Assembly: GCF_014694385.1 (NCBI RefSeq)
Contig: NZ_JAAOCA010000015.1
Location: 1-64,000, forward strand
Length of the DNA stretch: 64,000 bases
Origin: Pseudomonas typographi
GTDB taxonomy: Bacteria > Pseudomonadota > Gammaproteobacteria > Pseudomonadales > Pseudomonadaceae
Direction: 5' to 3'
The position numbers and the translations under genes were made by a program. Numbering within the stretch: position 1 is the first letter of the stretch; the number at the start of each line of letters is the position of its first letter. The notes under the pieces were generated by a model, which was given only the letters and a program-made list of their open reading frames with translations, did no database searches and was not told where the DNA came from. Shown piece after piece: positions 43,906 to 52,650 of the stretch.

Positions 43906-44772
43906 TCAGTCGTCCAGGGATTTCACCGACTTGGGCGATAGGCGCAAGCTGCGCAGGCTACGCTTGACGCTTTTGAGGTGGTTTACCAACGCCGGCCCGC
44001 GGGCCATGGCCACCCCCATCGCCAGCACATCGATCACCACCAGGTGGGCGATACGCGACGTCAAGGGGGTGTAGATTTCCGTGTCTTCGTGCACATCGAT
44101 CGCCAGGTTCACCGACGACAATTCTGCCAGCGGCGTTTGGCTGGGGCATAGCGTAATCAGCGAGGCGCCGGTTTCCCGAACCAGGTTGGCGGTAATCAGT
44201 AAATCCTTGGAACGGCCGGACTGCGAAATGCACACGGCCACGTCGCCCGGCTTGAGGGTGACCGCCGACATCGCCTGCATGTGCGGGTCTGAATAGGCCG
44301 CTGCGCTCAGCAACAAGCGAAAAAACTTGTGCTGGGCATCGGCGGCCACCGCGCCGGAAGCACCGAAGCCATAGAACTCCACCCGCTGCGCCTGCGCCAT
44401 GGCGGTGATTGCGCGTTGCAGGGCCCGCGGGTCGAGCTGCTCGCGCACTTCCATCAGGGTATGCAAGGTGGTGTCGAAAATTTTCAGGCTGAAATCTTCG
44501 ACCGAGTCGTCTTCATGGATGGCGAACTGGCCAAAGCTTGCCCCCGCTGCCAAGCTTTGCGCCAACTTGAGCTTGAGGTCTTGGAAACCGCCGCAGCCGA
44601 TTGCGCGGCAAAATCGCACGATCGTCGGTTCGCTGATGCCCACATGGTGGGCCAGGTCCGCCATCGAACTGTGCATAACGGCCGCAGGATCATGCAAAAC
44701 ATGATCGGCCACCTTCAGCTCGGATTTGCGCAGAAGGTGGCGTGACTGTGCGATATGCTGCAAAAGGTTCAA
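43906..44772 (-). CDS. rccR: RpiR-family carbon regulator RccR
   Basis: A 288-residue regulator: N-terminal RpiR HTH (about 1-77, including MADLAHHVGISEPTIVRFCRAIGC) and C-terminal SIS sugar-phosphate domain (about 115-250, with GFGASGAVAADAQHKFF and CISQSGRSKDLL). RccR of P. fluorescens balances pyruvate metabolism, gluconeogenesis and the glyoxylate shunt, which suits its place beside pyC genes. HexR is the close paralogue and the main alternative. The start is a TTG at 44772 with a weak Shine-Dalgarno. A perfect TGTAGT-N3-ACTACA site lies 49 nt upstream. Confidence 0.83.
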   Translation of the reverse strand: MNLLQHIAQSRHLLRKSELKVADHVLHDPAAVMHSSMADLAHHVGISEPTIVRFCRAIGCGGFQDLKLKLAQSLAAGASFGQFAIHEDDSVEDFSLKIFDTTLHTLMEVREQLDPRALQRAITAMAQAQRVEFYGFGASGAVAADAQHKFFRLLLSAAAYSDPHMQAMSAVTLKPGDVAVCISQSGRSKDLLITANLVRETGASLITLCPSQTPLAELSSVNLAIDVHEDTEIYTPLTSRIAHLVVIDVLAMGVAMARGPALVNHLKSVKRSLRSLRLSPKSVKSLDD

Positions 44773-44820
44773 AGGCAGGAACTCATCTCATGGCTGGCAT
44801 GGCCCGAAAGGCCTCTTTTT

Positions 44821-44835
44821 TGTAGTTATACTACA
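44821..44835 (-). promoter_or_regulatory. RpiR-type operator upstream of rccR
   Basis: TGTAGTTATACTACA: perfect 6-bp arms with a 3-nt spacer, the layout of RccR/HexR sites (TGTA-type arms). Its position 49 nt before rccR suggests autoregulation. The exact published consensus is not quoted here. Confidence 0.65.
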
Positions 44836-45059
44836 TGCCTGTTGCCAGGCCCAGCTAAACCGCCGGGCACATTATAGGGCATGCTCAAGCCCATAGCGGC
44901 GCGGCTATGGGGCCACGCAAGTGGTAGCTCTACACCCCCGCCCAGTGCAGCCGATGCAGCGCTTATCGTCGCCCGGCGGTTCGCCCGCTTTGCCCACTAC
45001 CTGCGGCCCCGGCCACCATCAAGTTTGCCGCCGCCGCCCGCGCGCCCTAGAATGCGCCG

Positions 45060-47240
45060 ATGCACGATGACGTCTCCCTACTGCTTAACTCACTCAACGA
45101 TGCCCAACGCCAGGCGGTAGCCGCCTCGCTGGGGCGCCAGTTGGTTCTTGCCGGTGCCGGCTCGGGCAAAACCCGTGTGCTGGTGCACCGCATCGCCTGG
45201 CTGATGCAGGTTGAAGGCGCCTCGCCGCATTCGCTGCTGTCGGTGACCTTCACCAACAAGGCTGCCAGCGAGATGCGCCAACGCATTGAACAACTGATCG
45301 GCATCAGCCCCGCCGGCATGTGGGTCGGCACCTTCCACGGCCTGGCGCACCGGTTGCTGCGCGCCCACTGGCAGGAGGCGCGGCTGTCGCAGAATTTTCA
45401 GATCCTCGACAGCGACGACCAGCAGCGGTTGGTCAAGCGAGTGATTCGCGAACTCGGGCTGGATGATACCAAGTGGCCCGCACGCCAAGCCCAATGGTTC
45501 ATCAACGGCCAGAAGGACGAAGGGCTGCGCCCACAGAACCTACAGCCCAGCGGCGATTTGTTCATGACCACCATGCGCTCGATCTACGAAGCGTATGAGC
45601 AAGCGTGCGAGCGCGCCGGTGTGATCGATTTTTCCGAACTGCTGCTGCGCGCGCTCGACCTCTGGCGCGACCACCCCACGTTGCTGCAGCACTATCAGCG
45701 GCGCTTTCGCCATGTGTTGGTCGACGAATTTCAAGACACCAATGCCGTGCAGTACGCCTGGCTACAGTTGCTGGCCCGTGGCGGCGAGAGCTTGATGGTG
45801 GTGGGTGACGACGACCAGTCCATTTATGGGTGGCGCGGGGCCAAAATCGAGAACATCCAGCAATACTCCAGCGATTTCCCAGATGCCGAACTCATTCGCC
45901 TGGAGCAAAACTACCGCTCCACCGGCATGATCCTCAGCGCGGCCAATGCGGTGATTGCCAACAACAGCGGGCGCCTAGGCAAGGAGCTGTGGACCGCCGG
46001 CAGCGAAGGCGAGGCTATCCACCTGTACGCGGCCTATAACGAGCAGGACGAGGCACGTTATGTGGTCGAAACGATTGAAAGCGCGCTGAAAACCGGCTTG
46101 GCTCGCCGGGAAATTGCCATCTTGTACCGTTCCAACGCACAATCGCGGGTGCTCGAAGAGGCACTGCTGCGCGAGCGCATTCCCTACCGTATCTACGGTG
46201 GCCAGCGCTTTTTCGAGCGCGCCGAAATCAAGAATGCCATGGCTTACCTGCGCCTGCTCGATGGCCGCGGAAACGACGCCGCGCTGGAGCGCGTAATCAA
46301 CGTGCCACCCCGTGGCATCGGCGAAAAAACCGTGGAAGCCATTCGAACCCATGCCCGCCAGGCGGGAGTTTCAATGTGGCAAGCCATGGGTGAGCTGGCG
46401 GCGGCCGGCAAAGGCCGGGCCGCCAACGCTTTGGCCGCGTTCATCGAGCTGGTCGAAGACCTGGCGGCCAAGACCCTTGAACTACCCCTGCACAAAATGA
46501 CCCAATTGGTGATCGCGCAGTCGGGGCTGATCGAATACCACGAAGCCGAGAAAGGTGAAAAAGGCCAAGCCCGGGTGGAAAACCTCGAGGAACTGGTCAG
46601 TGCTGCACGGGCATTCGAAAAAGAAGACCCCGAAGACGACCAAACCCTACTGGCCGCCTTTCTCGGCCACGCATCGCTTGAAGCCGGCGACACCCAGGCC
46701 GACGAACACGAAGACAGCGTCCAATTGATGACCCTGCACAGTGCCAAGGGCCTGGAGTTTCCCCATGTGTTCCTGGTGGGGCTGGAAGAAGGCCTGTTCC
46801 CCCACAAAATGAGCATGGAAGAACCCGGCCGGCTCGAGGAAGAGCGGCGCTTGGCCTACGTGGGCATCACCCGGGCGATGCAGCACCTGGTGCTGACCTA
46901 CGCCGAAACCCGCAGGCTCTATGGCAGCGAAACCTATAACAAGGTGTCGCGGTTCGTGCGCGAAATCCCGCCGCAGCTGCTGCGCGAGGTACGCCTGTCG
47001 AACAGCGTCAGCCGCCCCTATGGCCAACCCACCTCCAGCACCAGCAGCCTGTTCGCCAATGCAAGCATCCCGCAAACGGCCTTCAACCTGGGCCAACGCG
47101 TTCAGCATGCGGTGTTCGGTGAAGGCATAATCATGAACTTCGAAGGGTCAGGGGCCCAGGCGAGGGTACAGGTGAACTTCGATGAAGGCAGCAAGTGGCT
47201 GATGCTGGGCTATGCCAAGCTGACGCCGCTGGAAGGTTGA
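45060..47240 (+). CDS. uvrD: DNA helicase II UvrD
   Basis: A 726-residue SF1A helicase for nucleotide excision and mismatch repair. Motifs in order: GAGSGKTRVLVHR (Walker A), TFTNKAASEMRQR (Ia), VDEFQDTN (II), GDDDQSIYGWRGA (III), LEQNYRSTG (IV), LMTLHSAKGLEFPHVFLVG (V) and YVGITRAM (VI). The C-terminal tail VQHAVFGEGIIMNFEGSGAQARVQVNF is the Tudor-like domain that binds partners. No LexA site was recognised upstream. Confidence 0.97.
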   Translation: MHDDVSLLLNSLNDAQRQAVAASLGRQLVLAGAGSGKTRVLVHRIAWLMQVEGASPHSLLSVTFTNKAASEMRQRIEQLIGISPAGMWVGTFHGLAHRLLRAHWQEARLSQNFQILDSDDQQRLVKRVIRELGLDDTKWPARQAQWFINGQKDEGLRPQNLQPSGDLFMTTMRSIYEAYEQACERAGVIDFSELLLRALDLWRDHPTLLQHYQRRFRHVLVDEFQDTNAVQYAWLQLLARGGESLMVVGDDDQSIYGWRGAKIENIQQYSSDFPDAELIRLEQNYRSTGMILSAANAVIANNSGRLGKELWTAGSEGEAIHLYAAYNEQDEARYVVETIESALKTGLARREIAILYRSNAQSRVLEEALLRERIPYRIYGGQRFFERAEIKNAMAYLRLLDGRGNDAALERVINVPPRGIGEKTVEAIRTHARQAGVSMWQAMGELAAAGKGRAANALAAFIELVEDLAAKTLELPLHKMTQLVIAQSGLIEYHEAEKGEKGQARVENLEELVSAARAFEKEDPEDDQTLLAAFLGHASLEAGDTQADEHEDSVQLMTLHSAKGLEFPHVFLVGLEEGLFPHKMSMEEPGRLEEERRLAYVGITRAMQHLVLTYAETRRLYGSETYNKVSRFVREIPPQLLREVRLSNSVSRPYGQPTSSTSSLFANASIPQTAFNLGQRVQHAVFGEGIIMNFEGSGAQARVQVNFDEGSKWLMLGYAKLTPLEG

Positions 47241-47252
47241 GCGGCCGGGCGC

Positions 47253-47379
47253 GTGGCGTGTTTCGAACGTTCGCACCAGCACCGATGGGTGAATAGGGTT
47301 GCCGGGCGAGCAGCGGTAATGCCGCCCGCTAGCAAAAGGTGGCCGCTAACCTGTGTTCCGCCAGCGCTCGAAACCGCCC
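47253..47379. repeat. Dispersed intergenic palindromic repeat, copy H
   Basis: Starts 13 nt after the uvrD stop. Ends GGCGTGTTTCGAACG and CGCTCGAAACCGCCC are inverted. The core GTTGCCGGGCGAGCAGCGGT, then GCTAGCAAAA, matches copies B, I and J. Confidence 0.75.
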
Positions 47380-47490
47380 ATTCGCCATATCTTGTAAACA
47401 TTTGGTAAAAGCCGGAAACAATCTCCAGCTAGCCTACGGCTACCTCTGTGTGCAACATGGGGCTTATCCGTACAAACAGTGGAAACCGCT

Positions 47491-48342
47491 ATGAAACGTT
47501 TTCTCAGCATTGCCATGGCGCTGTGCATCGGCTTGACGATGAGCCTGGATGCTACCGCCAAACGCTTCGGCGGCGGCAAGAGCATGGGCGCAGCCCCCAC
47601 CCACCAAACCCGCCAGGCCGCACCGGCCACCCCCGCGGCAGCCCCTGGTGCCGCCCAGGCCGGGCGCCCGGCGGCCAGTGGCGCTTCGCGTTGGTTGGGC
47701 CCGCTGGCAGGTATCGCCGCAGGCGGCCTGCTGGCATCGATGTTCATGGGGGATGGCTTCGAAGGCTTCCAGTTCTTCGACTTCCTGATATTGGCCCTGA
47801 TTGCCTTCGTGATATTCCGGTTCATCGCCGCGCGCCGCCGCCAACACCAGCCACCCCAGGCGGCCACTGCCGCCGGCCCAGTACCGTTCCAGCGCGAAGC
47901 GGCCAATACTTCCGCATCCGGCACCTTCGGCGGCGCTGCCGCATCCACCGCCAGCCCAACCGCCCATGCACCGGCCTGGTTCAACGAGCAATCGTTCCTG
48001 GGTGCTGCACGTGAGCACTTCAATGCGTTGCAGCAGCATTGGGATGCCAATGAAATGGACAGGATCGCCGAGTTCGTCACCCCAGCCATGTTGCAATCGC
48101 TGAAGCAGGAGCGCGCCGCACTGGGCGATGGCTACCAAGCCACCTACATCGATAACTTGCAGGTTCAGGTGGACGGTGTCGAGGACCGCGCGGACAAAAC
48201 GATCGCGACCCTCACGTTCACCGGCGTCTCCAAAGAGTCGCGTTTCGACCAGGGCGAATTCTTTAGCGAAAGCTGGAACATGGAGCGCGCGCCGGGTGAA
48301 AACCAGCCTTGGCTGATCGCCGGTATACGCCAGAACAGCTAA
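47491..48342 (+). CDS. Tim44-like domain membrane/secreted protein
   Basis: A 283-residue protein. A signal peptide (MKRFLSIAMALCIGLTMSLDATA) is followed by KRFGGGKSMG and an Ala/Pro-rich stretch, a hydrophobic pair of helices (about 82-115, including FFDFLILALIAFVIFRFIAA), and a C-terminal Tim44-like (NTF2-fold) domain of about 120 residues from AWFNEQSFLGAAREHF. Bacterial Tim44-like proteins of this shape are uncharacterised; some are annotated as predicted import-related membrane proteins. ATG at 47491. Confidence 0.85.
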   Translation: MKRFLSIAMALCIGLTMSLDATAKRFGGGKSMGAAPTHQTRQAAPATPAAAPGAAQAGRPAASGASRWLGPLAGIAAGGLLASMFMGDGFEGFQFFDFLILALIAFVIFRFIAARRRQHQPPQAATAAGPVPFQREAANTSASGTFGGAAASTASPTAHAPAWFNEQSFLGAAREHFNALQQHWDANEMDRIAEFVTPAMLQSLKQERAALGDGYQATYIDNLQVQVDGVEDRADKTIATLTFTGVSKESRFDQGEFFSESWNMERAPGENQPWLIAGIRQNS

Positions 48343-48371
48343 TGTTTCAGTAATTTACATAAGCGTCAGCA

Positions 48372-48461
48372 TGTAAACCGTGTCGCCGGGCGAGCAAAGC
48401 GCAACGCGCCCCGGCAGCAAAACCCGGCGCCAACGTTGTGCCGCCAGGCGTCTGAACTACG
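48372..48461. repeat. Dispersed intergenic palindromic repeat, copy I
   Basis: Core GTGTCGCCGGGCGAGCAAAG, then CGGCAGCAAAAC and TTGTGCCGCCAGGCG, as in copies H and J. Begins about 30 nt after the Tim44-like gene stop and precedes its terminator. Confidence 0.7.
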
Positions 48462-48499
48462 GCACGGTACCATTCGGCGTAAAAACCACGCTTCACAGA

Positions 48500-48526
48500 C
48501 CCCGGGCCGGCCCCGGGGTTTTGCTT
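48500..48526 (+). terminator. Rho-independent terminator after the Tim44-like gene
   Basis: ACCCCGGG/CCCGGGGT stem followed by TTTTGCTTT, 158 nt downstream of the gene and after repeat copy I. Confidence 0.75.
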
Positions 48527-48612
48527 TATGTAAATTGCTCTACTATCGGGAATGAGTAGTCGGGGCAAACTGCCCTGGTAGTCGCCAGAACCAACCGAGA
48601 AGGACATTTTCC

Positions 48613-49020
48613 ATGGAAGACGTGATCGAACAGTTGCGCGAGGCCAATGAACCGGTGCCCGTGCCGCTGGAACTTCCAGAAGAAGAATTGCTGGTAGAGA
48701 TCCAAGAATTACTGCTCATCCACATTCCGGAAGAGATGAAGGAGTATTTGCTTACCGTAAGTGACGTCATCTACGGCACCTTGGAGCCGGTGACGGTCAC
48801 CGACCCTAAGTCTCATACCTACCTGCCTGAAGTCGCCGCCACCGCCTGGGATGTTGGCCTACCGCGTGAACTGGTGCCATTGTGCCAAGACGGGGCAAAC
48901 TACTACGCCGTCGAGGAAACCGGCACCGTGTTGCTGTGGGACGCCGACGAAGGGGCCGTGACCGATGACAGTTGGGACAGCGTATGGGACTGGGCCCGCG
49001 ACGTGTGGCTAGAGTCCTGA
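48613..49020 (+). CDS. SUKH (SMI1/KNR4) family protein
   Basis: A 135-residue acidic protein with an SMI1/KNR4 fold: IPEEMKEYLLTVSDVIYGTLEPVTV, AWDVGLPRELVPLCQDGANYYAVEETGTVLLWDAD and the C-terminal DSVWDWARDVWLE. SUKH proteins are often immunity proteins against nuclease toxins, but this copy appears at a conserved position in Pseudomonas and no toxin gene is adjacent, so a housekeeping role is as likely. ATG at 48613 follows GAGAAGGA. Confidence 0.83.
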   Translation: MEDVIEQLREANEPVPVPLELPEEELLVEIQELLLIHIPEEMKEYLLTVSDVIYGTLEPVTVTDPKSHTYLPEVAATAWDVGLPRELVPLCQDGANYYAVEETGTVLLWDADEGAVTDDSWDSVWDWARDVWLES

Positions 49021-49717
49021 CCGGCCGGCTTAGTGCGTGAGTGAAGGGCCCGCAGTTGGCATTGCTGAAGGTTTCCAGCAGTGCCAACTGCGGGCAAGCG
49101 GATCATCCAGCGCCATCACTGCACCGCCACCAGGCCGATGATCGCGAGCCGTTGCGGGTAGGCCGAATGCCCGCCGACAAGGCCTCCAACCTCGGCGCCG
49201 TTATTGGGGATCATTTTGGCGACGGTCTGTGCACCCCGTTGCGTAGGGTGCCCGGCCCATTCACTTCAGCCAATAGCATCGTCAGCGCCTTGATCTTGCG
49301 ATAAGCCGCGATTAAAACAGCAGCACGACCAGCAACGCCAGCCCGCGAAACAATGCCGTTTGCCTACTACCGTCGCCCGCTACCCGATGGGCCCTGTATT
49401 CGCCCAGCATTGGCGCAAGGTGGCAATAGCGTGATCCCCAACTACTCGAGCAAAATGGCAGGCTGAATCAGCGAACCCATAGGCGCTGAATGAATGCGAT
49501 GGCGGGCAGTGTGAAAACTTCTTTATTCCGCCACGGCTTCTGTTACAAACGCCAAGATAACATTGCGGCTCGCTTCGAAGCCGCTGTGCAATACGCAAAA
49601 AACAGAACCGCCGGCCGTGACGGGCGAGCGCTGTTCGGCGTCAGCAACAGCAGGATGGGAAAACGCCCTAGCCAGCGCCTACAAGAGCGTGTCGATCAAA
49701 CTGACCGTGAGCACATT
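49021..49717. other. Long intergenic region with a strong hairpin
   Basis: Nearly 700 nt between the SUKH and thioesterase genes. It holds the 20-bp hairpin at 49048-49095. Beyond it, minus-strand AAYRKIKALTMLLAEVNG near 49300-49245 looks protein-like but has no gene around it, which may mark a decayed gene. Nothing else is recognised. Confidence 0.45.
49048..49095. repeat. 20-bp stem-loop downstream of the SUKH gene
   Basis: Left arm GCCCGCAGTTGGCATTGCTG, 8-nt loop AAGGTTTC, right arm CAGCAGTGCCAACTGCGGGC. The arms pair over 20 positions with one G-T. No T tract follows on either strand. Begins 28 nt after the SUKH stop. Confidence 0.85.
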
Positions 49718-50215
49718 ATGGAACCTGGAAACGCACAGCTAACGATGACGGTGCTGATGACGCCGGACATGGCCAACTTCTCTGGCAATGTACACGGCGG
49801 TACGCTGCTCAAATACCTCGACGAAGTGGCCTATGCCTGCGCCAGCCGGTACGCCGGCCGTTATGTGGTCACCTTGTCGGTCGATCAGGTTATTTTCCGC
49901 GAGCCCATCCACGTCGGCGAGCTGGTCACCTTCCTGGCCTCGGTGAACTACACAGGCAATACGTCCATGGAAATTGGCATCAAGGTGGTCACCGAAAACA
50001 TCCAGCAGCGCTCGGTTCGCCATGCCAATAGCTGCTTTTTCACCATGGTCGCCTTGGACGAGCAACGCAAACCCGCCCCTGTGCCCCCCTTACAGCCGCA
50101 CAATGCCGATGGCAAGCGGCGCTTTGCCCAGGCCCAGCAACGCCGGCTGATTCGCCAGGAACTTGAAAAGCGCTACCGCGACCTTCGCGCCGAAGATACC
50201 GGCGAGGCCGGCTAG
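49718..50215 (+). CDS. Acyl-CoA thioesterase, hot-dog fold
   Basis: A 165-residue thioesterase of the BFIT/YciA type. MTPDMANFSGNVHGGTLLKYLDEVAYACASRYAG holds the catalytic Asn/His-Gly-Gly and the hot-dog helix; VVTLSVDQVIFREPIHVGELVTF follows. ATG at 49718 (MEPGNAQLTM) is chosen on family length; the open frame extends upstream to 49490 without family-like sequence. Confidence 0.88.
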   Translation: MEPGNAQLTMTVLMTPDMANFSGNVHGGTLLKYLDEVAYACASRYAGRYVVTLSVDQVIFREPIHVGELVTFLASVNYTGNTSMEIGIKVVTENIQQRSVRHANSCFFTMVALDEQRKPAPVPPLQPHNADGKRRFAQAQQRRLIRQELEKRYRDLRAEDTGEAG

Positions 50216-50216
50216 T

Positions 50217-50325
50217 GGGGGTGTGCCCCAGCAGTTCGCACAAGGCGTGTGCAGGGTGTTGCCGGGCAAAGCACCGCCCAGCAGCAAAACGCCCCGTCGA
50301 AATTGTGCAGCCAACGCTTGGCACC
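50217..50325. repeat. Dispersed intergenic palindromic repeat, copy J
   Basis: Fills the convergent gap between the thioesterase and pdxY stop codons. Core GTTGCCGGGCAAAGCACCGCC, AGCAGCAAAAC, AATTGTGCAGCC as in copies B, E, G, H and I. Ends GGGTGTGCC and GGCACCC are partly inverted. Confidence 0.75.
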
Positions 50326-50327
50326 CA

Positions 50328-51194
50328 CTAGAGCGCGACCGCGGCAAAACGCTCGCGCGGGTAAACGATCCGATCTTGTGCCCGTACCAGTTGCAACTCG
50401 TAAGTGGTACAGGCCTGAGTCTCCAGCAACACTTCATGCACGGCGGCACCGGTGGCTTCCATCGCCTGCACGGGGTTGTCGCCGAGCAATAAGCGGGAGA
50501 GAAACAGCCCGGAGGTAAGGTCACCCACGCCGACTGGGGCTTTTGGAAACACCAACAATGGGCGCCGCAGGTGCCAGGCCCCACCTGCGGTGACCAATAG
50601 CATTTCGAATACCTGCGGGTCTTTTTCGCCATAGAACAGGTGTTTCACCAGCACCATGCTGGGGCCACGGGCCAGCAGGCTTCGGGCCATTTCCACGCAA
50701 TCGGCCAGTGTTTGCGCCGTGCGGCCACAAAAGGTATTGAGCTCCAATTGGTTCGGGCATAGCACATCAGCCCGTGGCAATGCCCCTTCAAGCAAGAACT
50801 CAGACACCTGTGGCGCAACGATGCAGCTTTTTTCCGGGTGGCCCATCACGGGGTCACACAGGTAGATAGCCTTCGGGTTTACCGCTTTTACCCGCTGCAC
50901 CACCTCAAGAATGGCCTGGCCCTGGGCCGCGTTGCCCAAATAACCGCTGAGTACGGCATCGCACTGGGGCAGCTCTCCAATCGCTTCGATGCCAGCGACC
51001 AACGAAGGAATTTGCTCATAATCGAGCACTTGGCCCGTCCAATGACCATACTGAGTGTGATTGGAAAATTGCACGGTATTGAGCGGCCATACGTTCACCC
51101 CCATGCGTTGCATGGCGAACACCGCAGCGCTGTTTCCGGCATGGCCGAAAACCACGTGGGACTGAATAGCGAGCAGGTGTGGCGTGCGTTTCAT
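50328..51194 (-). CDS. pdxY: Pyridoxal kinase PdxY
   Basis: A 288-residue ribokinase-fold kinase that phosphorylates pyridoxal in B6 salvage. Family segments: [65 protein letters not shown] and the anion-hole/catalytic-base region [21 protein letters not shown] at 51194 ([13 protein letters not shown]); the longer frame to 51248 is not family-like. Confidence 0.94.
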   Translation of the reverse strand: MKRTPHLLAIQSHVVFGHAGNSAAVFAMQRMGVNVWPLNTVQFSNHTQYGHWTGQVLDYEQIPSLVAGIEAIGELPQCDAVLSGYLGNAAQGQAILEVVQRVKAVNPKAIYLCDPVMGHPEKSCIVAPQVSEFLLEGALPRADVLCPNQLELNTFCGRTAQTLADCVEMARSLLARGPSMVLVKHLFYGEKDPQVFEMLLVTAGGAWHLRRPLLVFPKAPVGVGDLTSGLFLSRLLLGDNPVQAMEATGAAVHEVLLETQACTTYELQLVRAQDRIVYPRERFAAVAL

Positions 51195-51313
51195 CGGTAA
51201 ATCCAGGTCGGTAGAAAAGGTAACTGGGGGGTGCCAGTATGGCGCCAAAAGTGGCCTATACGACAGGCCTGGGACGCAGGTAAGCTGAAGGTGTTCAGTT
51301 GGAGCATTCGTAG

Positions 51314-51703
51314 ATGTTGACCCTTGAGAATCTGTTGGTGCTGATGCTGTTCATAGGCTTCGCTGCCTGGCTTTGGCATAACCATGGCTTGAGGGAAAAG
51401 GCTTTGGCCCGGGTGAAGGCCCACTGTGCCCAGCTCGACCTTGAGCTATTGGATGAAAACGTTGCGTTCAAACGCTTCGCCCTGGTGCGCGATGCCAAGG
51501 GTATACGGCGTTTCGCCCGCCTTTACACGTTCGAGTTCACCGTTACCGGTGAGCAGCGCCACCCCGGTACCCTTACCCAATTCGGTGCCCATTCTGCTCA
51601 AATTGAGCTAGCGCCCTATCCGTTCGAGATCAAACCGCAGCCCTCGGCAGAGATCATCGAACTCAGCCAATGGCGGCAAGACCACAAAAAGCGTCAACCT
51701 TGA
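51314..51703 (+). CDS. DUF3301 membrane-anchored protein
   Basis: A 129-residue protein with one N-terminal helix ([20 protein letters not shown]) and a cytoplasmic part containing [29 protein letters not shown] and [20 protein letters not shown], as in DUF3301. Function unknown. It converges with the CobW-like gene and the two stop regions overlap by 10 nt. Confidence 0.8.
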   Translation: MLTLENLLVLMLFIGFAAWLWHNHGLREKALARVKAHCAQLDLELLDENVAFKRFALVRDAKGIRRFARLYTFEFTVTGEQRHPGTLTQFGAHSAQIELAPYPFEIKPQPSAEIIELSQWRQDHKKRQP

Positions 51704-52650
51704 GCGCTTAGGCAAGCCCCTACGGCGGCCTGCAGCTCGTCCCATGCTTGCGGCGCGCCGAAAATCAACTCTAGCCGGCTGTCACGCCGCCATTGGGAAG
51801 GCTCCCAATCCAGTTCGGCAGGTGTGCGGGCGTTCAGGCTCAGCCAGCCACCACGGCTGTGGATAACTGCTTTGGCGCGTTGCCATGGCCACGCCCGTAG
51901 GCAGCTAATCAGCGCACCCGTGCTGAGGGTAGACGCGGCGGGCCATTGCCAACCTATCGACCAATAACCAGCCAGTTGTTGGGTTTGTACCCGGGGCACC
52001 GGCGGCAAGGGGGCCGGCCACTCAAGGCTGGCAGGCAATGCCTGGCCGTTATCCACAGCGGGCACGCGGCTTAGCGGCAAGGCCCCATAGGGTAATTGGC
52101 CATGGCTGACACAGCGGTACGCTCGGCCGCTCCACCGCTGGCGAGCTACCGCCAGGTCGCCCGGCGTGGCCAGGTCGGTTTTGTTGATCACCACCAACCC
52201 GGCCGCTTCATAAGCGTCCGCCGAGCCCTCTGCCGGCACCGCCCCACCTGCTGCCTCAAGCAGCATCACCAGCGGCTGCACCTGCAACACCCCAGCCCAG
52301 GGCGGCTGCTGCAATTGCCGCAAAAGCGGTAATGGGTGCCCCAAGCCGGAGGCCTCGATAAATAGCTGGTGCGGCCGCGCCTTGCGCAGCAACCGCGCCA
52401 ACGCCACTTGAAAAGGCGCACCGTTGACACAGCAAATGCACCCCCCAGCCACTTCCCCAATTGCGATACCATCGCTGTCGCAGGCCAACAACGCTGCGTC
52501 CAGGCCCACTTGGCCGAACTCATTGACTAAAACCGCCCAGCGCTGCCCAGGTGGTTTCTGCCCGAGCAAATGGCGGACCAGGCTGGTTTTACCGGCCCCT
52601 AGCGGCCCGGCGATCAGGTGCGTGGTGATGTCGCTGAGCTTGGTATTCAT
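51694..52650 (-). CDS. CobW/COG0523-family GTPase
   Basis: A 318-residue G3E GTPase, probably a metallochaperone. Walker A GPLGAGKTS is at residues 15-23; the metal-binding CxCC motif appears as GGCICCVNG; VINKTDLAT is the guanine-specificity motif. The C-terminal CobW_C part is shorter than in the Zn-chaperone type. The metal and client are unknown; no Zur site was found. Two exact DnaA boxes lie inside this gene. Confidence 0.87.
   Translation of the reverse strand: MNTKLSDITTHLIAGPLGAGKTSLVRHLLGQKPPGQRWAVLVNEFGQVGLDAALLACDSDGIAIGEVAGGCICCVNGAPFQVALARLLRKARPHQLFIEASGLGHPLPLLRQLQQPPWAGVLQVQPLVMLLEAAGGAVPAEGSADAYEAAGLVVINKTDLATPGDLAVARQRWSGRAYRCVSHGQLPYGALPLSRVPAVDNGQALPASLEWPAPLPPVPRVQTQQLAGYWSIGWQWPAASTLSTGALISCLRAWPWQRAKAVIHSRGGWLSLNARTPAELDWEPSQWRRDSRLELIFGAPQAWDELQAAVGACLSAQG

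Noticed and set aside
44786..44821. GGCC-CGAAA-GGCC followed by TCTTTTTT on the plus strand upstream of uvrD, read as a terminator
   Set aside because: The stem is only 4 bp and no rightward gene lies upstream; the T run more likely belongs to the rccR promoter region.
44773..45059. LexA (SOS) box upstream of uvrD
   Set aside because: No CTGT-N8-ACAG with adequate match was found in the intergenic region.
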